Positions 1 to 8,135 of a DNA stretch of 64,000 nucleotides are shown here, piece after piece. The first letter of the stretch is position 1. The number at the start of each line of letters is the position of its first letter. This DNA comes from Streptomyces sp. NBC_00464 (GTDB lineage Bacteria > Actinomycetota > Actinomycetes > Streptomycetales > Streptomycetaceae), in contig NZ_CP107899.1 of the NCBI RefSeq assembly GCF_036013915.1, positions 2,108,001-2,172,000 on the forward strand. The letters are read 5' to 3'. The notes beneath the pieces are model-generated. The model had not been told where the DNA came from. It searched no databases and saw only the letters and a list, made by a program, of their open reading frames with translations. The position numbers were made by a program, and so were the translations under genes.

Positions 1-465
1 GTGGCCGGCGACCGGCTCCGGGTCTCGGCCCCGTACGGCGACCTCGTACTGAAGTCCACCGACGCCCCGCTCCTCCTCGCCTCCGCGGGCATCGGCTGCA
101 CCCCGATGCTGTCGATGCTGGAGCACCTCGCGGACTCCGGTCACCGCGCGCCGGTGACCGTGGTGCACGGCGACCGCTCCCCCGCCGACCACGCGCTGCG
201 CGCCGACCACGCCCTGTTCACCGCCGAACTGCCCGACGCCGCGGCGCACTTCTGGTACGAGACCCCCGAGGAGGGTCACCCGGCGGACCGCACCGGCCTC
301 GTCGACCTGACCGGCGTGGTGATCCCGTCCGGCACCCACGCCTACCTCTGCGGCCCGCTGCCCTTCATGCGGGCCGTGCGCACCCAACTGCTCGCCAAGG
401 GCGTACCGGCGGCCGACATCCACTACGAGGTGTTCGGCCCCGACCTGTGGCTCGCCCAGGACTGA
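1..465 (+). CDS. hmp: Flavohaemoprotein / NO dioxygenase, C-terminal part (5' end outside window)
   Basis: This is the 3' part of a reading frame that is already open at base 1, so the true start lies upstream and the GTG at base 1 is not taken as the start. The 154 visible residues form the NAD(P)H/FAD-reductase end of a ferredoxin-reductase-like protein. They contain the nucleotide-binding motif ASAGIGCTPMLSML and, near the end, YLCGPLPFMRAV followed by IHYEVFGPD, the order and wording typical of flavohaemoglobin C termini. Such enzymes convert nitric oxide and O2 to nitrate using NAD(P)H, with a globin domain that would lie upstream of the window. A stand-alone ferredoxin reductase cannot be excluded without the N terminus. 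Confidence 0.85.
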   Translation: MAGDRLRVSAPYGDLVLKSTDAPLLLASAGIGCTPMLSMLEHLADSGHRAPVTVVHGDRSPADHALRADHALFTAELPDAAAHFWYETPEEGHPADRTGLVDLTGVVIPSGTHAYLCGPLPFMRAVRTQLLAKGVPAADIHYEVFGPDLWLAQD

Positions 466-542
466 GAGGCCACCCCACCGCCCCCGAATCCCGGGCGGCG
501 CTCGCGGAATTGACCGGATCGGCTCGCACAGCGCCCGAACAG

Positions 543-576
543 GGCCCCGGAATCTCCTCGTAACTGGTCCGGGGCC
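543..576 (+). terminator. Candidate terminator after the flavohaemoprotein gene
   Basis: GGCCCCGGA at 543-551 pairs perfectly with TCCGGGGCC at 568-576 across a 16-nt loop, 78 bp after the stop codon. There is no T-run, which is usual for Streptomyces. The large loop lowers confidence. Confidence 0.4.
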
Positions 577-644
577 GTGTCCGTCGGGTACATCGGATAC
601 AAGCGCTGTACGGACACACTCCCCCACGCACGAAGGAGTCGGTC

Positions 645-1235
645 ATGTCCTCACCCATGTCCGCGAGCACCTTTCTCGACGCCCTCAAGGACGAAGGGCT
701 CACCGTCGTCCAGGTCGGCGACTGGCGCACCCACAACCGCAACCACAAGGGCCCCTGGGGGCCGGTCAACGGCGTGATGATCCATCACACCGTCACCAGG
801 GGCACCGCCGCGACCGTCCGGATCTGCCGCGACGGCTACCCCGCACTGCCGGGGCCGCTGTGCCACGGCGTCATCGCCAAGGACGGCCGGGTCCATCTGG
901 TCGGCTACGGAAGGGCCAACCACGCCGGACTCGGCGACGACGACGTACTGCGCGCCGTCGTCGCCGAGAAGCGGCTGCCCTCGGACAACGAGACCAACAC
1001 CGACGGGAACCGGCACTTCTACGGCTTCGAGTGCGAGAACCTCGGCGACGGCGAGGACCCCTGGCCCGCCGTCCAGCTCGAAGCCATCGAGAAGGCCGCG
1101 GCCGCGATCTGCCGCCACCACCACTGGACGTCCCGGTCCGTCATCGGCCACCGGGAGTGGCAGCCCGGAAAGGTCGACCCGCGCGGCTTCTCGATGACCG
1201 CCATGCGGGCACGGATCCACGACCGCCTGAAGTAG
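645..1235 (+). CDS. Peptidoglycan-recognition / N-acetylmuramoyl-L-alanine amidase domain protein
   Basis: The 196-residue product matches the zinc amidase_2/PGRP fold. The first zinc ligand region is VMIHHTVTRG (about residues 44-53), the central strand is FYGFECENLGDG, and the C-terminal motif is SVIGHREWQPGKVDPRG. Amidases of this family cut the amide bond between N-acetylmuramic acid and L-alanine. The start is the ATG at 645, preceded by GAAGGAG at 632-638; a second ATG four codons later is possible. There is no signal peptide or membrane segment, so the enzyme is either released by lysis, exported another way, or acts on internalised fragments. Similar leaderless amidases are common in phages and in Streptomyces. 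The gene stands alone between its neighbours. Confidence 0.85.
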   Translation: MSSPMSASTFLDALKDEGLTVVQVGDWRTHNRNHKGPWGPVNGVMIHHTVTRGTAATVRICRDGYPALPGPLCHGVIAKDGRVHLVGYGRANHAGLGDDDVLRAVVAEKRLPSDNETNTDGNRHFYGFECENLGDGEDPWPAVQLEAIEKAAAAICRHHHWTSRSVIGHREWQPGKVDPRGFSMTAMRARIHDRLK

Positions 1236-1277
1236 CCCGTGGGCCCGCTCCGGCCGGGGCGCGGCCACAATGGAGCC

Positions 1278-2222
1278 ATGCCCTCCACGCCCCCCGGACA
1301 GGACCCCGGCCTCTCCCGGCTGCGGCCGGCGCTCCCCTCGCCCCTGCAGCCGGCCGAGGACGAGCGCTTCGCCCGCCACGGCGTGACACTGCTCCTCAAG
1401 CGCGACGACCTGATCCACCCGGACCTGCCGGGCAACAAGTGGCGCAAGCTCGCCCCGAACCTCCGCGCCGCCGCAGGCCGCCCCGTGCTGACCTTCGGCG
1501 GCGCGTACTCCAACCATCTGCGGGCCACGGCCGCCGCGGGCCGGCTGCTGGGCTTCCGCACCGTCGGCGTCGTCCGGGGCGACGAGCTCGCCCACCGCCC
1601 GCTCAACCCCTCGCTCGCCCGGTGCGCGGCCGACGGCATGCGGCTGCACTTCGTGGACCGGCAGACGTACCGCGCCAAAGCCGATCCGCAGGTCCTGGCG
1701 GGCCTGCTGAGCGCCCACGGGGAGTGCGAGGTCATCCCGGAGGGTGGCAGCAACGCTCTGGCCGCACAGGGCTGCACAGAGCTCGGGCACGAGCTGCGCG
1801 AAGCCGTCGACGTGGCGGCGGTGGCCTGCGGCACCGGCGGCACCCTCGCCGGACTCGCCGCGGGACTGGCACCCGGACAGCGCGCCCTCGGCATCCCGGT
1901 CCTGCGGGGCGGCTTCCTGGGGGACGCGGTCCGGGACCTCCAGCAGGCGGCGTTCGGCGGACCGGCCGGCACCTGGTCCCTCGACGACCGCTTCCACTTC
2001 GGCGGGTACGCCCGCACCACCCCCGCACTGCACGCGTTCGCCGACGACTTCGAGGACCGCCACGGGCTGCCGGTCGAGCGGCTCTATGTGGCCAAACTCC
2101 TGTACGCGCTCACCGTGGTGGCCGAGGAGGGCGCGTTCCCCGCCGGAACCACCCTCGCCGCCGTCGTCACGGGGCGCCCGGACGAGCCCCTGGAGGATCA
2201 GCCGTCCGACTCCTCCCGGTAG
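1278..2222 (+). CDS. PLP-dependent D-cysteine desulfhydrase / ACC deaminase family protein
   Basis: The 314-residue protein belongs to fold-type II PLP enzymes. The lysine that forms the Schiff base lies in PDLPGNKWRKLAPNL (about residues 46-60), followed by the substrate loop LTFGGAYSNHLRATA and a glycine-rich phosphate-binding stretch ACGTGGTLAGLAAG. Relatives deaminate 1-aminocyclopropane-1-carboxylate or desulfhydrate D-cysteine; sequence alone does not separate these. I chose the ATG at 1278 because the N terminus then matches the family length; an upstream GTG at 1239 would add 13 residues. The 3' end overlaps the convergent antiporter gene by 25 bp. Confidence 0.8.
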   Translation: MPSTPPGQDPGLSRLRPALPSPLQPAEDERFARHGVTLLLKRDDLIHPDLPGNKWRKLAPNLRAAAGRPVLTFGGAYSNHLRATAAAGRLLGFRTVGVVRGDELAHRPLNPSLARCAADGMRLHFVDRQTYRAKADPQVLAGLLSAHGECEVIPEGGSNALAAQGCTELGHELREAVDVAAVACGTGGTLAGLAAGLAPGQRALGIPVLRGGFLGDAVRDLQQAAFGGPAGTWSLDDRFHFGGYARTTPALHAFADDFEDRHGLPVERLYVAKLLYALTVVAEEGAFPAGTTLAAVVTGRPDEPLEDQPSDSSR

Positions 2223-3799
2223 GCCGCGGCCTCCTCCAGGTCGAGACGCCTGAGCAGGGTCCGCATCATCTCGTCGTCGATGCTGCGCTCGTCCCGCAGC
2301 CGTACGAAGACCTCGCGCTCGGCCTCGATCATCTCGCCGGCCAGCCGCCGGTAGGTGTCGTCCGCCGACTCCCCCGTCACCGGATTGGCCGCGCCGAGCC
2401 GTTCCCAGACGGCGTTGCGGCGGCGCTCGAGGACGGTGCGCAGCCGGTCGGTGAGCGGCTGGGGCAGGCGGTTGCGCCGGTCGGTGAGCAGTTCCTCCAG
2501 ACGTGCCTCGGCGGCCGTGGACGCCTCGCTCTGGGCCTGCGCCTCGGCAAGCGTCTCGGCCTGCCGGTCGCGGCCCGGAAGCTTCAGTACCTTCACCATG
2601 ACCGGCAGCGTGAGCCCCTGGACGACCAGAGTGCCGATGACCGTGGTGAACGTCAGGAACAGCACCAGGTTGCGCGCCGGGAAAGCATCGCCGTCGCTCG
2701 TGACCATCGGGATGGAGAAAGCGATGGCGAGCGAGACGACGCCGCGCATCCCGGCCCAGCCGACGATCAGCGGCGAGGTCCAGTCGGTCTCGGGTTCCCG
2801 TTCCCTGATGCGTTTCGACAGCAGGCGTGGCACATAGGTCGCCGGATAGACCCAGACGAACCGGACCACGACGACCGCCAGGAACACCGCCACCGCGTAC
2901 CAGAGGGCCTCGGCCACGGCGTACGTACCGAGCCCCTTCAGTACGAAGGGCAGCTGGAGGCCGATCAGGGCGAAGACGGCGGACTCCAGGATGAACGCGA
3001 CCATCTTCCAGACGGCGGCCTCCTGGAGCCTGGTGGCGAAGTCGACCTGCCAGGAACGGTGGCCCAGATAGAGCGCGACGACGACCACGGCGAGCACCCC
3101 GGAGGCGTGCACGCGTTCGGCGGCTGCGTAGGCCACGAACGGGATCAGGAGCGACAGGGTGTTCTGGAGCAGGGGCTCCTTGAGGTGCGTACGGAGCCAG
3201 TGCAGCGGGACCATGAGCAGCAGGCCGACCCCGACTCCGCCGACCGAGGCCAGCAGGAACTCGCCGATTCCGGCGCCCCAGCTCATGCCCTCGCCCACGG
3301 CTGCGGCGAGCGCCACCTTGTAGGCGGTGATCGCGGTGGCGTCGTTCACCAGGGATTCGCCCTGAAGGATCGTGGTGACCCTGGCGGGCAGGCCCACCCG
3401 GCGGGCGATGGCCGCGGCGGTCACGGCGTCCGGCGGGGCGATCACGGCACCCAGCACCAGTGCCGCCGTGAGCGGCAGGTCGGGCACGAGCCGGTACGCC
3501 AGCCAGCCCACCGCGACGGTGGCGAACAGCACGTAGCCGACGGAGAGCAGGGCGACGGGGCGGATATTGGCCCGCAGGTCCAGGTAGGAGCTGTCCACGG
3601 CCGCCGTGTAGAGCAGCGGCGGCAGCAGAAGCGGCAGCACGATGTGCGCGTCCAGCGTGTAATCCGGCACCCCCGGCAGATACGCGCCGATCAGCCCGAG
3701 GGCCACCAGCAACAGGGGGGCCGGCACCGGCGTCCGGCGGGCCAGACCGGCCGTCGCCGCACTGGCCGCGACCAGTGCCACCAGTGGCAATGCGTCCAT
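2198..3799 (-). CDS. Na+/H+ antiporter, CPA1 family
   Basis: The 533-residue integral membrane protein has about twelve hydrophobic segments over residues 1-400 and a charged cytoplasmic tail of about 130 residues. Characteristic CPA1 segments include the PPLLYTAAVDSSYLDLR region, GAVIAPPDAVTAAAI and GESLVNDATAITAYKVAL, which carry the conserved ion-pathway aspartates, and GWAGMRGVVSLAIAFSIP. It should exchange protons for sodium or potassium at the plasma membrane. It is transcribed divergently from the small UBP zinc-finger gene, with only 35 bp between the two starts, and converges with the PLP enzyme gene, overlapping it by 25 bp. Confidence 0.9.
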   Translation of the reverse strand: MDALPLVALVAASAATAGLARRTPVPAPLLLVALGLIGAYLPGVPDYTLDAHIVLPLLLPPLLYTAAVDSSYLDLRANIRPVALLSVGYVLFATVAVGWLAYRLVPDLPLTAALVLGAVIAPPDAVTAAAIARRVGLPARVTTILQGESLVNDATAITAYKVALAAAVGEGMSWGAGIGEFLLASVGGVGVGLLLMVPLHWLRTHLKEPLLQNTLSLLIPFVAYAAAERVHASGVLAVVVVALYLGHRSWQVDFATRLQEAAVWKMVAFILESAVFALIGLQLPFVLKGLGTYAVAEALWYAVAVFLAVVVVRFVWVYPATYVPRLLSKRIREREPETDWTSPLIVGWAGMRGVVSLAIAFSIPMVTSDGDAFPARNLVLFLTFTTVIGTLVVQGLTLPVMVKVLKLPGRDRQAETLAEAQAQSEASTAAEARLEELLTDRRNRLPQPLTDRLRTVLERRRNAVWERLGAANPVTGESADDTYRRLAGEMIEAEREVFVRLRDERSIDDEMMRTLLRRLDLEEAAAYREESDG

Positions 3800-3834
3800 C
3801 TCACGGTCCTCGCATCCGTCGTAACCTGGCCATC

Positions 3835-4095
3835 ATGAGCGAGTGCCCGCATGTACCGGACCTGCCGCGCCCCGAGCCCGCAGCCCTCTCCGAGACCTGT
3901 CTCGAATGTCTGGCGGCGGGCACCCACCCCGTGCAACTGCGACTCTGCCTGACCTGCGGCCATGTCGGCTGCTGCGATTCGTCGCCCATGCGGCACGCCA
4001 CGGGGCACTTCGAGGAGACCGGCCATCCGGTGATGCGGAGCTTCGAGGCCGGCGAGAGCTGGCGTTGGTGCTTCGAGGACGGTTCGATCGTCTGA
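3835..4095 (+). CDS. Small UBP-type zinc-finger protein
   Basis: This 86-residue protein is almost entirely a UBP-type zinc finger. It begins SECPHV, has a CLEC pair, then LCLTCGHVGCCDSS and the histidine-rich RHATGHFEETGHPVMRS, the cysteine/histidine order of the ubiquitin-hydrolase zinc finger. In bacteria such stand-alone domains have no ubiquitin to bind, and their role is unknown; binding of C-terminal carboxylates is only an inference. The start at 3835 sits 35 bp from the divergent antiporter start. Its last codons overlap a candidate stress promoter for the downstream anti-sigma/sigma operon. Confidence 0.8.
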   Translation: MSECPHVPDLPRPEPAALSETCLECLAAGTHPVQLRLCLTCGHVGCCDSSPMRHATGHFEETGHPVMRSFEAGESWRWCFEDGSIV

Positions 4096-4106
4096 CGTCT
4101 GGGTAC
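4082..4106 (+). promoter_or_regulatory. Candidate sigma-B/sigma-H type promoter for the anti-sigma/sigma-H operon
   Basis: GTTC (4082-4085), a 15-bp spacer and GGGTAC (4101-4106) match the GNNT-N14-16-GGGTAC/T pattern of the SigB-like stress sigma factors of Streptomyces. It lies about 215 bp before the ushX start, overlapping the end of the zinc-finger gene. Autoregulation by SigH is inferred. Confidence 0.45.
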
Positions 4107-4320
4107 GTCAAACCGGCGCCTGTTGTTCGTAATTGACCGCCGCAGACCTCTAGCCACTGTGTGTACTCGTGGGCTTACCATGAGTGACAGTCATGGGACG
4201 GGGTCCCGGCGACACGGCATCATGGATCGCGATAGCGTCGCCGGACCAAGAACCGAAGACGTACCACATGGCTCCGGGCGCCCCTTCCCGGATCCTCGAA
4301 GAGTTTGTGCCACCTTGGAG

Positions 4321-4740
4321 GTGAGGGTGTCCCAGATCGCAGGCGAGCCCGGGAATCAGGACTTCGTAGAGGTCCGGCTGCCCGCTGCGGGTGCCTACCT
4401 GTCGGTGCTGCGTACGGCCACGGCCGGCCTCGCAGCGCGTTTGGACTTCACTCTCGACGAGATCGAGGATCTTCGCATCGCGGTCGACGAGGCCTGCGCG
4501 ATCCTGCTCCAGCAGGCCGTGCCCGGCTCCGTCCTCAGCTGCGTGTTCCGCCTCGTCGACGATTCTCTCGAGGTGACGGTTTCGGCCCCGACGACGGACG
4601 GCCGGGCCCCGGAGCGCGACACCTTCGCCTGGACGGTGCTCTCCGCACTGGCCGGAAAGGTCGACTCCTCGGTCGCCGATGACCGTACGGTCAGCATCAG
4701 CCTGTACAAACAGCGCGGCGCGGGACCCGGGCCGGCGTGA
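4321..4740 (+). CDS. ushX: Anti-sigma factor for SigH (RsbW-like kinase fold)
   Basis: The roughly 139-residue product has an RsbW/SpoIIAB-like ATPase fold: the N-box stretch LDEIEDLRIAVDEACAILL followed by the shorter G-box region. It should bind SigH and keep it from RNA polymerase, with release through an anti-anti-sigma partner. The gene directly precedes sigH, and its TGA overlaps the sigH GTG in a GTGA, implying translational coupling. By order and sequence it corresponds to the S. coelicolor gene called ushX/prsH/rshA. The start is uncertain: GTG 4321 and GTG 4327 are both near the GGAGG at 4317-4321, and the frame stays open to 4123. I favour the short form because the conserved domain begins soon after. 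Confidence 0.85.
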   Translation: MRVSQIAGEPGNQDFVEVRLPAAGAYLSVLRTATAGLAARLDFTLDEIEDLRIAVDEACAILLQQAVPGSVLSCVFRLVDDSLEVTVSAPTTDGRAPERDTFAWTVLSALAGKVDSSVADDRTVSISLYKQRGAGPGPA

Positions 4741-5717
4741 GCAACGGGAACGGGGACGGTCCTGTGCGGGACGAGACGATCCGACCAGGGGTGGTGCGCT
4801 CAGCAGGCATCCCGGAACAGCAGGCCCTGCCTCATCCGGTGGACGGGGCGGACCTGCCCCGTGCGGTGGACGGGGCGGACGGGCCCGCCGGCATTACGGT
4901 CGCGGTGGAGCAGTCGCAGGCGGAGCGGGCAGGCCAGATGAGCGAGCACGGGCACCACGATCCACACGACCGCAGCGCAGCGCGGGCGTTGTTCATCGAG
5001 CTGGGCAAGCTCCCGGACGGCTCGCCCGAGAAGGCGGAGCTGCGCAACCGGCTGGTGCGGATGCACCTGCCGCTCGTGGAGCACCTGGCCCGGCGCTTCC
5101 GCAACCGCGGCGAGCCGCTGGACGATCTGACCCAGGTCGCCACGATCGGTCTGATCAAGTCGGTGGACCGGTTCGACCCGGAGCGCGGCGTCGAGTTCTC
5201 GACGTACGCGACACCCACGGTCGTCGGCGAGATCAAGCGGCACTTCCGCGACAAGGGCTGGGCGGTGCGCGTGCCGCGCCGGCTCCAGGAGCTGCGGCTC
5301 TCGCTGACCACGGCGACCGCGGAGCTCTCCCAGCAGCACGGCCGCTCACCCACGGTGCACGAGCTGGCGGAGCGGCTCGGCATCTCCGAGGAAGAGGTCC
5401 TGGAGGGTCTGGAATCGGCCAATGCGTACAGCACGCTCTCGCTGGACGTGCCGGACACGGACGACGAGTCACCGGCGGTCGCGGACACGCTCGGCTCCGA
5501 GGACGAGGCGCTGGAGGGCGTCGAGTACCGGGAGTCGCTCAAACCGCTGCTGGAGGATCTGCCGCCACGGGAGAAGCGGATTCTGCTGCTCCGGTTCTTC
5601 GGCAACATGACCCAGTCGCAGATCGCGCAGGAGGTCGGCATCTCGCAGATGCATGTGTCGCGACTGCTGGCCCGCACGCTCGCACAGCTGCGTGAGCGGC
5701 TGCTCGTCGAGGAGTAG
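4737..5717 (+). CDS. sigH: RNA polymerase sigma factor SigH (SigB/SigF family)
   Basis: The 326-residue protein has an N-terminal extension of about 80 residues of low conservation, then sigma region 2 with DDLTQVATIGLIKSVDRFDP and VEFSTYATPTVVGEIKRHFR, region 3 with SQQHGRSPTVHELAERLGIS, and region 4 with the helix-turn-helix MTQSQIAQEVGISQMHVSRL. This is the SigB/SigF stress and differentiation group. In S. coelicolor SigH serves osmotic stress and aerial development and exists as several size forms. An internal ATG at 4938 (MSEHGHHDPHDRS) could give such a shorter form here. The first start is a GTG overlapping the ushX stop. A GC hairpin follows the stop. Confidence 0.92.
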   Translation: MSNGNGDGPVRDETIRPGVVRSAGIPEQQALPHPVDGADLPRAVDGADGPAGITVAVEQSQAERAGQMSEHGHHDPHDRSAARALFIELGKLPDGSPEKAELRNRLVRMHLPLVEHLARRFRNRGEPLDDLTQVATIGLIKSVDRFDPERGVEFSTYATPTVVGEIKRHFRDKGWAVRVPRRLQELRLSLTTATAELSQQHGRSPTVHELAERLGISEEEVLEGLESANAYSTLSLDVPDTDDESPAVADTLGSEDEALEGVEYRESLKPLLEDLPPREKRILLLRFFGNMTQSQIAQEVGISQMHVSRLLARTLAQLRERLLVEE

Positions 5718-5779
5718 GCGAGCCGGGGAGGCGGACGGACTGCGGTTCGTTCGCCCCCGCCCCCGCACCCGGGCACACA

Positions 5780-5799
5780 GGGCGGCTGCCGGGCCGCCC
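5780..5799 (+). terminator. Hairpin downstream of sigH
   Basis: GGGCGGC (5780-5786) pairs with GCCGCCC (5793-5799) across a 6-nt loop, between the sigH stop and the convergent membrane-protein stop. It could serve both directions. Confidence 0.5.
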
Positions 5800-5808
5800 G
5801 TCGGCCTC

Positions 5809-6273
5809 TCAGGCGTCGGCGCTGTCCGCGTCCGGCTGCGCGCCCGGCCGACGGATGCCGAGCGCCTCGATGGTCGCCGGCCGCGCCAGCTGGTAGAGCG
5901 CGGTCAGCGACGCCGCCGCGAGCACGATCCCGGCCGGGATCAGCACCCCGTGGGACCGCAGCAGCGTCCAGGCCACCGGAAGCGCGATGATCTGCGTGAT
6001 GAGCGCCGGCCCACGGCTCCAGCTGCGCCGCTGAAGCAGTCCACGGGCGGCGAAGAGCGGGATCAGCCCCAGCGCGACCACCGTCAGACCGCCCATTTCG
6101 GCCTGCTGCGGGCTGTCGGGGCGGCCGAGCAGCCCCATGACCAGCATGTAGACACCGCCGATGACCAGGGCCGCACCTTCGAGGGCGTTGAGTCCGGCCA
6201 CGAGCGTGATCCTGGCCGGCTTCGGCGGTTCGGCCAAGGGCATCGACGAGGGCGCGTTCTGCTGAGTACTCAC
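5809..6273 (-). CDS. Four-helix integral membrane protein of unknown function
   Basis: The roughly 154-residue protein has four predicted membrane segments: around ITLVAGLNALEGAALVIGGV, GGLTVVALGLIPLFAARGLL, LITQIIALPVAWTLL and LIPAGIVLAAASLTALYQLA. It ends in a short charged tail with alternating D and A. I do not recognise a functional family. The start was placed at the GTG at 6273 (reading VSTQQNAPSSMP) because the sequence before it, although open for 21 more codons, is rich in arginine and cysteine and unlike a membrane-protein leader. It converges with sigH and diverges from the lipid-kinase gene. Orthologues of this gene are neighbours of sigH in other Streptomyces, from memory of the S. 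coelicolor order. Confidence 0.65.
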   Translation of the reverse strand: MSTQQNAPSSMPLAEPPKPARITLVAGLNALEGAALVIGGVYMLVMGLLGRPDSPQQAEMGGLTVVALGLIPLFAARGLLQRRSWSRGPALITQIIALPVAWTLLRSHGVLIPAGIVLAAASLTALYQLARPATIEALGIRRPGAQPDADSADA

Positions 6274-6445
6274 CCTTGCAGGTTGGCATCCCCGGCGTAC
6301 GAAAGGGAAGCCGGGGTCGGAACACCACCGGACCACCCCCGGACGACGCGCACGACCCGTCGCGCCGCGCCTGCATCGTCACTCAGCGTGAAGGTAACCG
6401 GGCAGGACTTCAGGCCGGTACCTCGCGGTAGGTACTCTGGCGGTC

Positions 6446-7414
6446 ATGCGCGCACTTCTTGTGGTCAATCCAGCTGCCACCACCACCAGTGCGCGGACCC
6501 GTGACGTGCTGATTCATGCACTGGCCAGCGAGATGAAGCTGGAGGCCGTGTCCACGGAGTACCGCGGACACGCCCGCGACCTGGGACGACGGGCCGCCGA
6601 CAGCGACGACATCGATCTCGTGGTCGCGCTCGGCGGTGACGGCACGGTCAACGAGGTCGTGAACGGCCTGCTCCACAACGGCCCCGACATCGACAACCTG
6701 CCGAAACTCGCCGTGGTCCCCGGGGGCTCCACCAATGTCTTCGCGCGCGCCCTCGGCCTGCCGAACGACGCGGTGGAGGCGACCGGCGCCATCCTGGACG
6801 CACTGGCCAACCGCACGGAGCGCACCGTGGGCCTGGGCCTCGCGGCCGGCACCCCCGGCACGGAGGACGAATCGGTCCCGGAGCGCTGGTTCACCTTCTG
6901 CGCCGGCCTCGGATTCGATGCCGGAGTGATCGGACGCGTCGAACAACAGCGCGAGCGCGGCAAGCGTTCGACCCATGCGCTCTACGTTCGCCAGGTGATG
7001 CGCCAGTTCCTGGAGGAACCGCATCGGCGACAGGGACTGATCACGCTCGATGTGCCCGGCCAGGACCCGGTCACCGATCTCGCGCTCTCCATAATCTGCA
7101 ACACGGCCCCCTGGACCTATCTGGGAAACCGGCCGATGTACGCCTCCCCCAAGGCATCGTTCGACACCGCCCTGGACGTCCTGGGCCTGCAGCGTCTGTC
7201 CACCGCGGCGGTCACCCGGTATGCCACCCAGCTGCTCACTTCGAGCCCCGAGAAGGGCCCACGCGGCAAGCACGCTGTTTCACTGCATGACCTCACGGAC
7301 TTCACCTTGCATTCAAAGGCCCCACTGCCCTTCCAGATGGACGGTGACCACCTGGGGCTGCGTACGAGTGTGACGTTCACAGGCGTACGCCGTGCACTGC
7401 GTGTGATTGTGTGA
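6446..7414 (+). CDS. Diacylglycerol-kinase family lipid kinase
   Basis: The 322-residue soluble protein carries the DAGK catalytic signature. It begins MRALLVVNPAA, has the nucleotide-binding loop LVVALGGDGTVNEVVNGLL at about residues 60-78 and VVPGGSTNVFARALGLP at about 97-113. Its second domain is a beta-sandwich with TFCAGLGFDAGVIG and ends FQMDGDHLG, both usual for the DgkB/YegS group. It would phosphorylate diacylglycerol or a related lipid at the inner membrane face, recycling lipid head-group by-products. The start ATG lies 172 bp from the divergent membrane-protein gene. It is probably monocistronic, since about 320 bp separate it from wblE. Confidence 0.88.
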   Translation: MRALLVVNPAATTTSARTRDVLIHALASEMKLEAVSTEYRGHARDLGRRAADSDDIDLVVALGGDGTVNEVVNGLLHNGPDIDNLPKLAVVPGGSTNVFARALGLPNDAVEATGAILDALANRTERTVGLGLAAGTPGTEDESVPERWFTFCAGLGFDAGVIGRVEQQRERGKRSTHALYVRQVMRQFLEEPHRRQGLITLDVPGQDPVTDLALSIICNTAPWTYLGNRPMYASPKASFDTALDVLGLQRLSTAAVTRYATQLLTSSPEKGPRGKHAVSLHDLTDFTLHSKAPLPFQMDGDHLGLRTSVTFTGVRRALRVIV

Positions 7415-7732
7415 GTGGAAGGGACCAAAGTCCTTTAACTCGAACGTTTGGACTGGCCTCCACCCTCTAGAAGTACGGCTGTGACCTAGCCGACACCGAG
7501 GAATCAAAAAAAACTTTCCAGAAGGGGTTGTATCCGTCGCCGAGGTTTGCGAATCTCTACATGGCGATCGGGACGGCCCGCAACAACGGCCTCCACTGAA
7601 AGCCAGAACCCCTCCTCACTGCACAGGACCACAACCAGTTCATCTGGGCGTCGGCCCGACACTTGCGGGGGGATTCGTGAAAGCGTTCACATTCACAAGC
7701 CACAGTACGTATACCAAGGAGAGGTAGCAGCC
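7415..7732. other. Intergenic region upstream of wblE (318 bp)
   Basis: No gene is visible here. The stretch is AT-richer than its surroundings, with a run of seven A at about 7508-7514, and should hold the wblE promoter and leader. A perfect inverted repeat GTGAA-AGCG-TTCAC lies at 7677-7690, about 43 bp before the start codon, and is a possible operator. A -35-like TTGGAC occurs near 7449, but I could not pair it with a convincing -10 box. Confidence 0.5.
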
Positions 7733-7990
7733 ATGGACTGGCGTCACAACGCCGTTTGTCGTGAGGAAGACCCGGAGCTGTTCTTCCCCATCGGCAACAC
7801 CGGTCCTGCGCTGCTGCAGATCGAGGAAGCCAAGGCCGTCTGCCGTCGCTGCCCCGTCATGGAGCAGTGCCTGCAGTGGGCGCTCGAGTCCGGCCAGGAC
7901 TCCGGCGTCTGGGGTGGCCTCAGCGAGGACGAGCGCCGCGCAATGAAGCGCCGCGCCGCTCGCAACCGGGCGCGCAACGCAAGCGCCTGA
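7733..7990 (+). CDS. wblE: WhiB-family iron-sulfur regulator WblE
   Basis: The 85-residue protein is a WhiB-like regulator with the four cluster cysteines at C9, C37, C40 and C46, giving the C-x2-C-x5-C pattern, then the GVWGG turn and a basic tail KRRAARNRARN. WhiB proteins bind a [4Fe-4S] cluster and work with the principal sigma factor. The sequence appears essentially identical to WblE of S. coelicolor as I recall it, one of the most conserved Wbl proteins (WhiB1 in mycobacteria), sensitive to NO. The start is the ATG at 7733 with AAGGAG at 7716-7721. A long in-frame extension upstream is not conserved protein and is not included. Confidence 0.95.
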   Translation: MDWRHNAVCREEDPELFFPIGNTGPALLQIEEAKAVCRRCPVMEQCLQWALESGQDSGVWGGLSEDERRAMKRRAARNRARNASA

Positions 7991-8096
7991 CCGACGCCAC
8001 CGCTACGAACCTCAGCCAGGCGGCGCGTACGGAGTGTACGCATCACCCCGCCCCCCGAGTCGCAGCGCGCAGTACCCCCGAAGCGCATGCTTGACC

Positions 8097-8134
8097 AGAG
8101 AGCCCGGACCGTTCACCAACGGTCCGGGCTCTCT
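8097..8134. terminator. Bidirectional terminator between wblE and the convergent histidine kinase
   Basis: A perfect 17-bp inverted repeat: AGAGAGCCCGGACCGTT (8097-8113), loop CACC, then its complement at 8118-8134. Genes converge on it from both sides. Confidence 0.85.
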
Positions 8135-8135
8135 G

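Noticed and set aside
543..591. SigB-type promoter (GGGTAC at 586-591) before the amidase gene
   Set aside because: No GNNT box lies 14-16 bp upstream; the preceding bases are better explained as a terminator hairpin.
860..3838. A 992-codon open frame on the + strand
   Set aside because: It runs antisense to the Na+/H+ antiporter and across the amidase and PLP genes, is arginine/proline/glycine/histidine-rich without domains, and is a GC-skew shadow.
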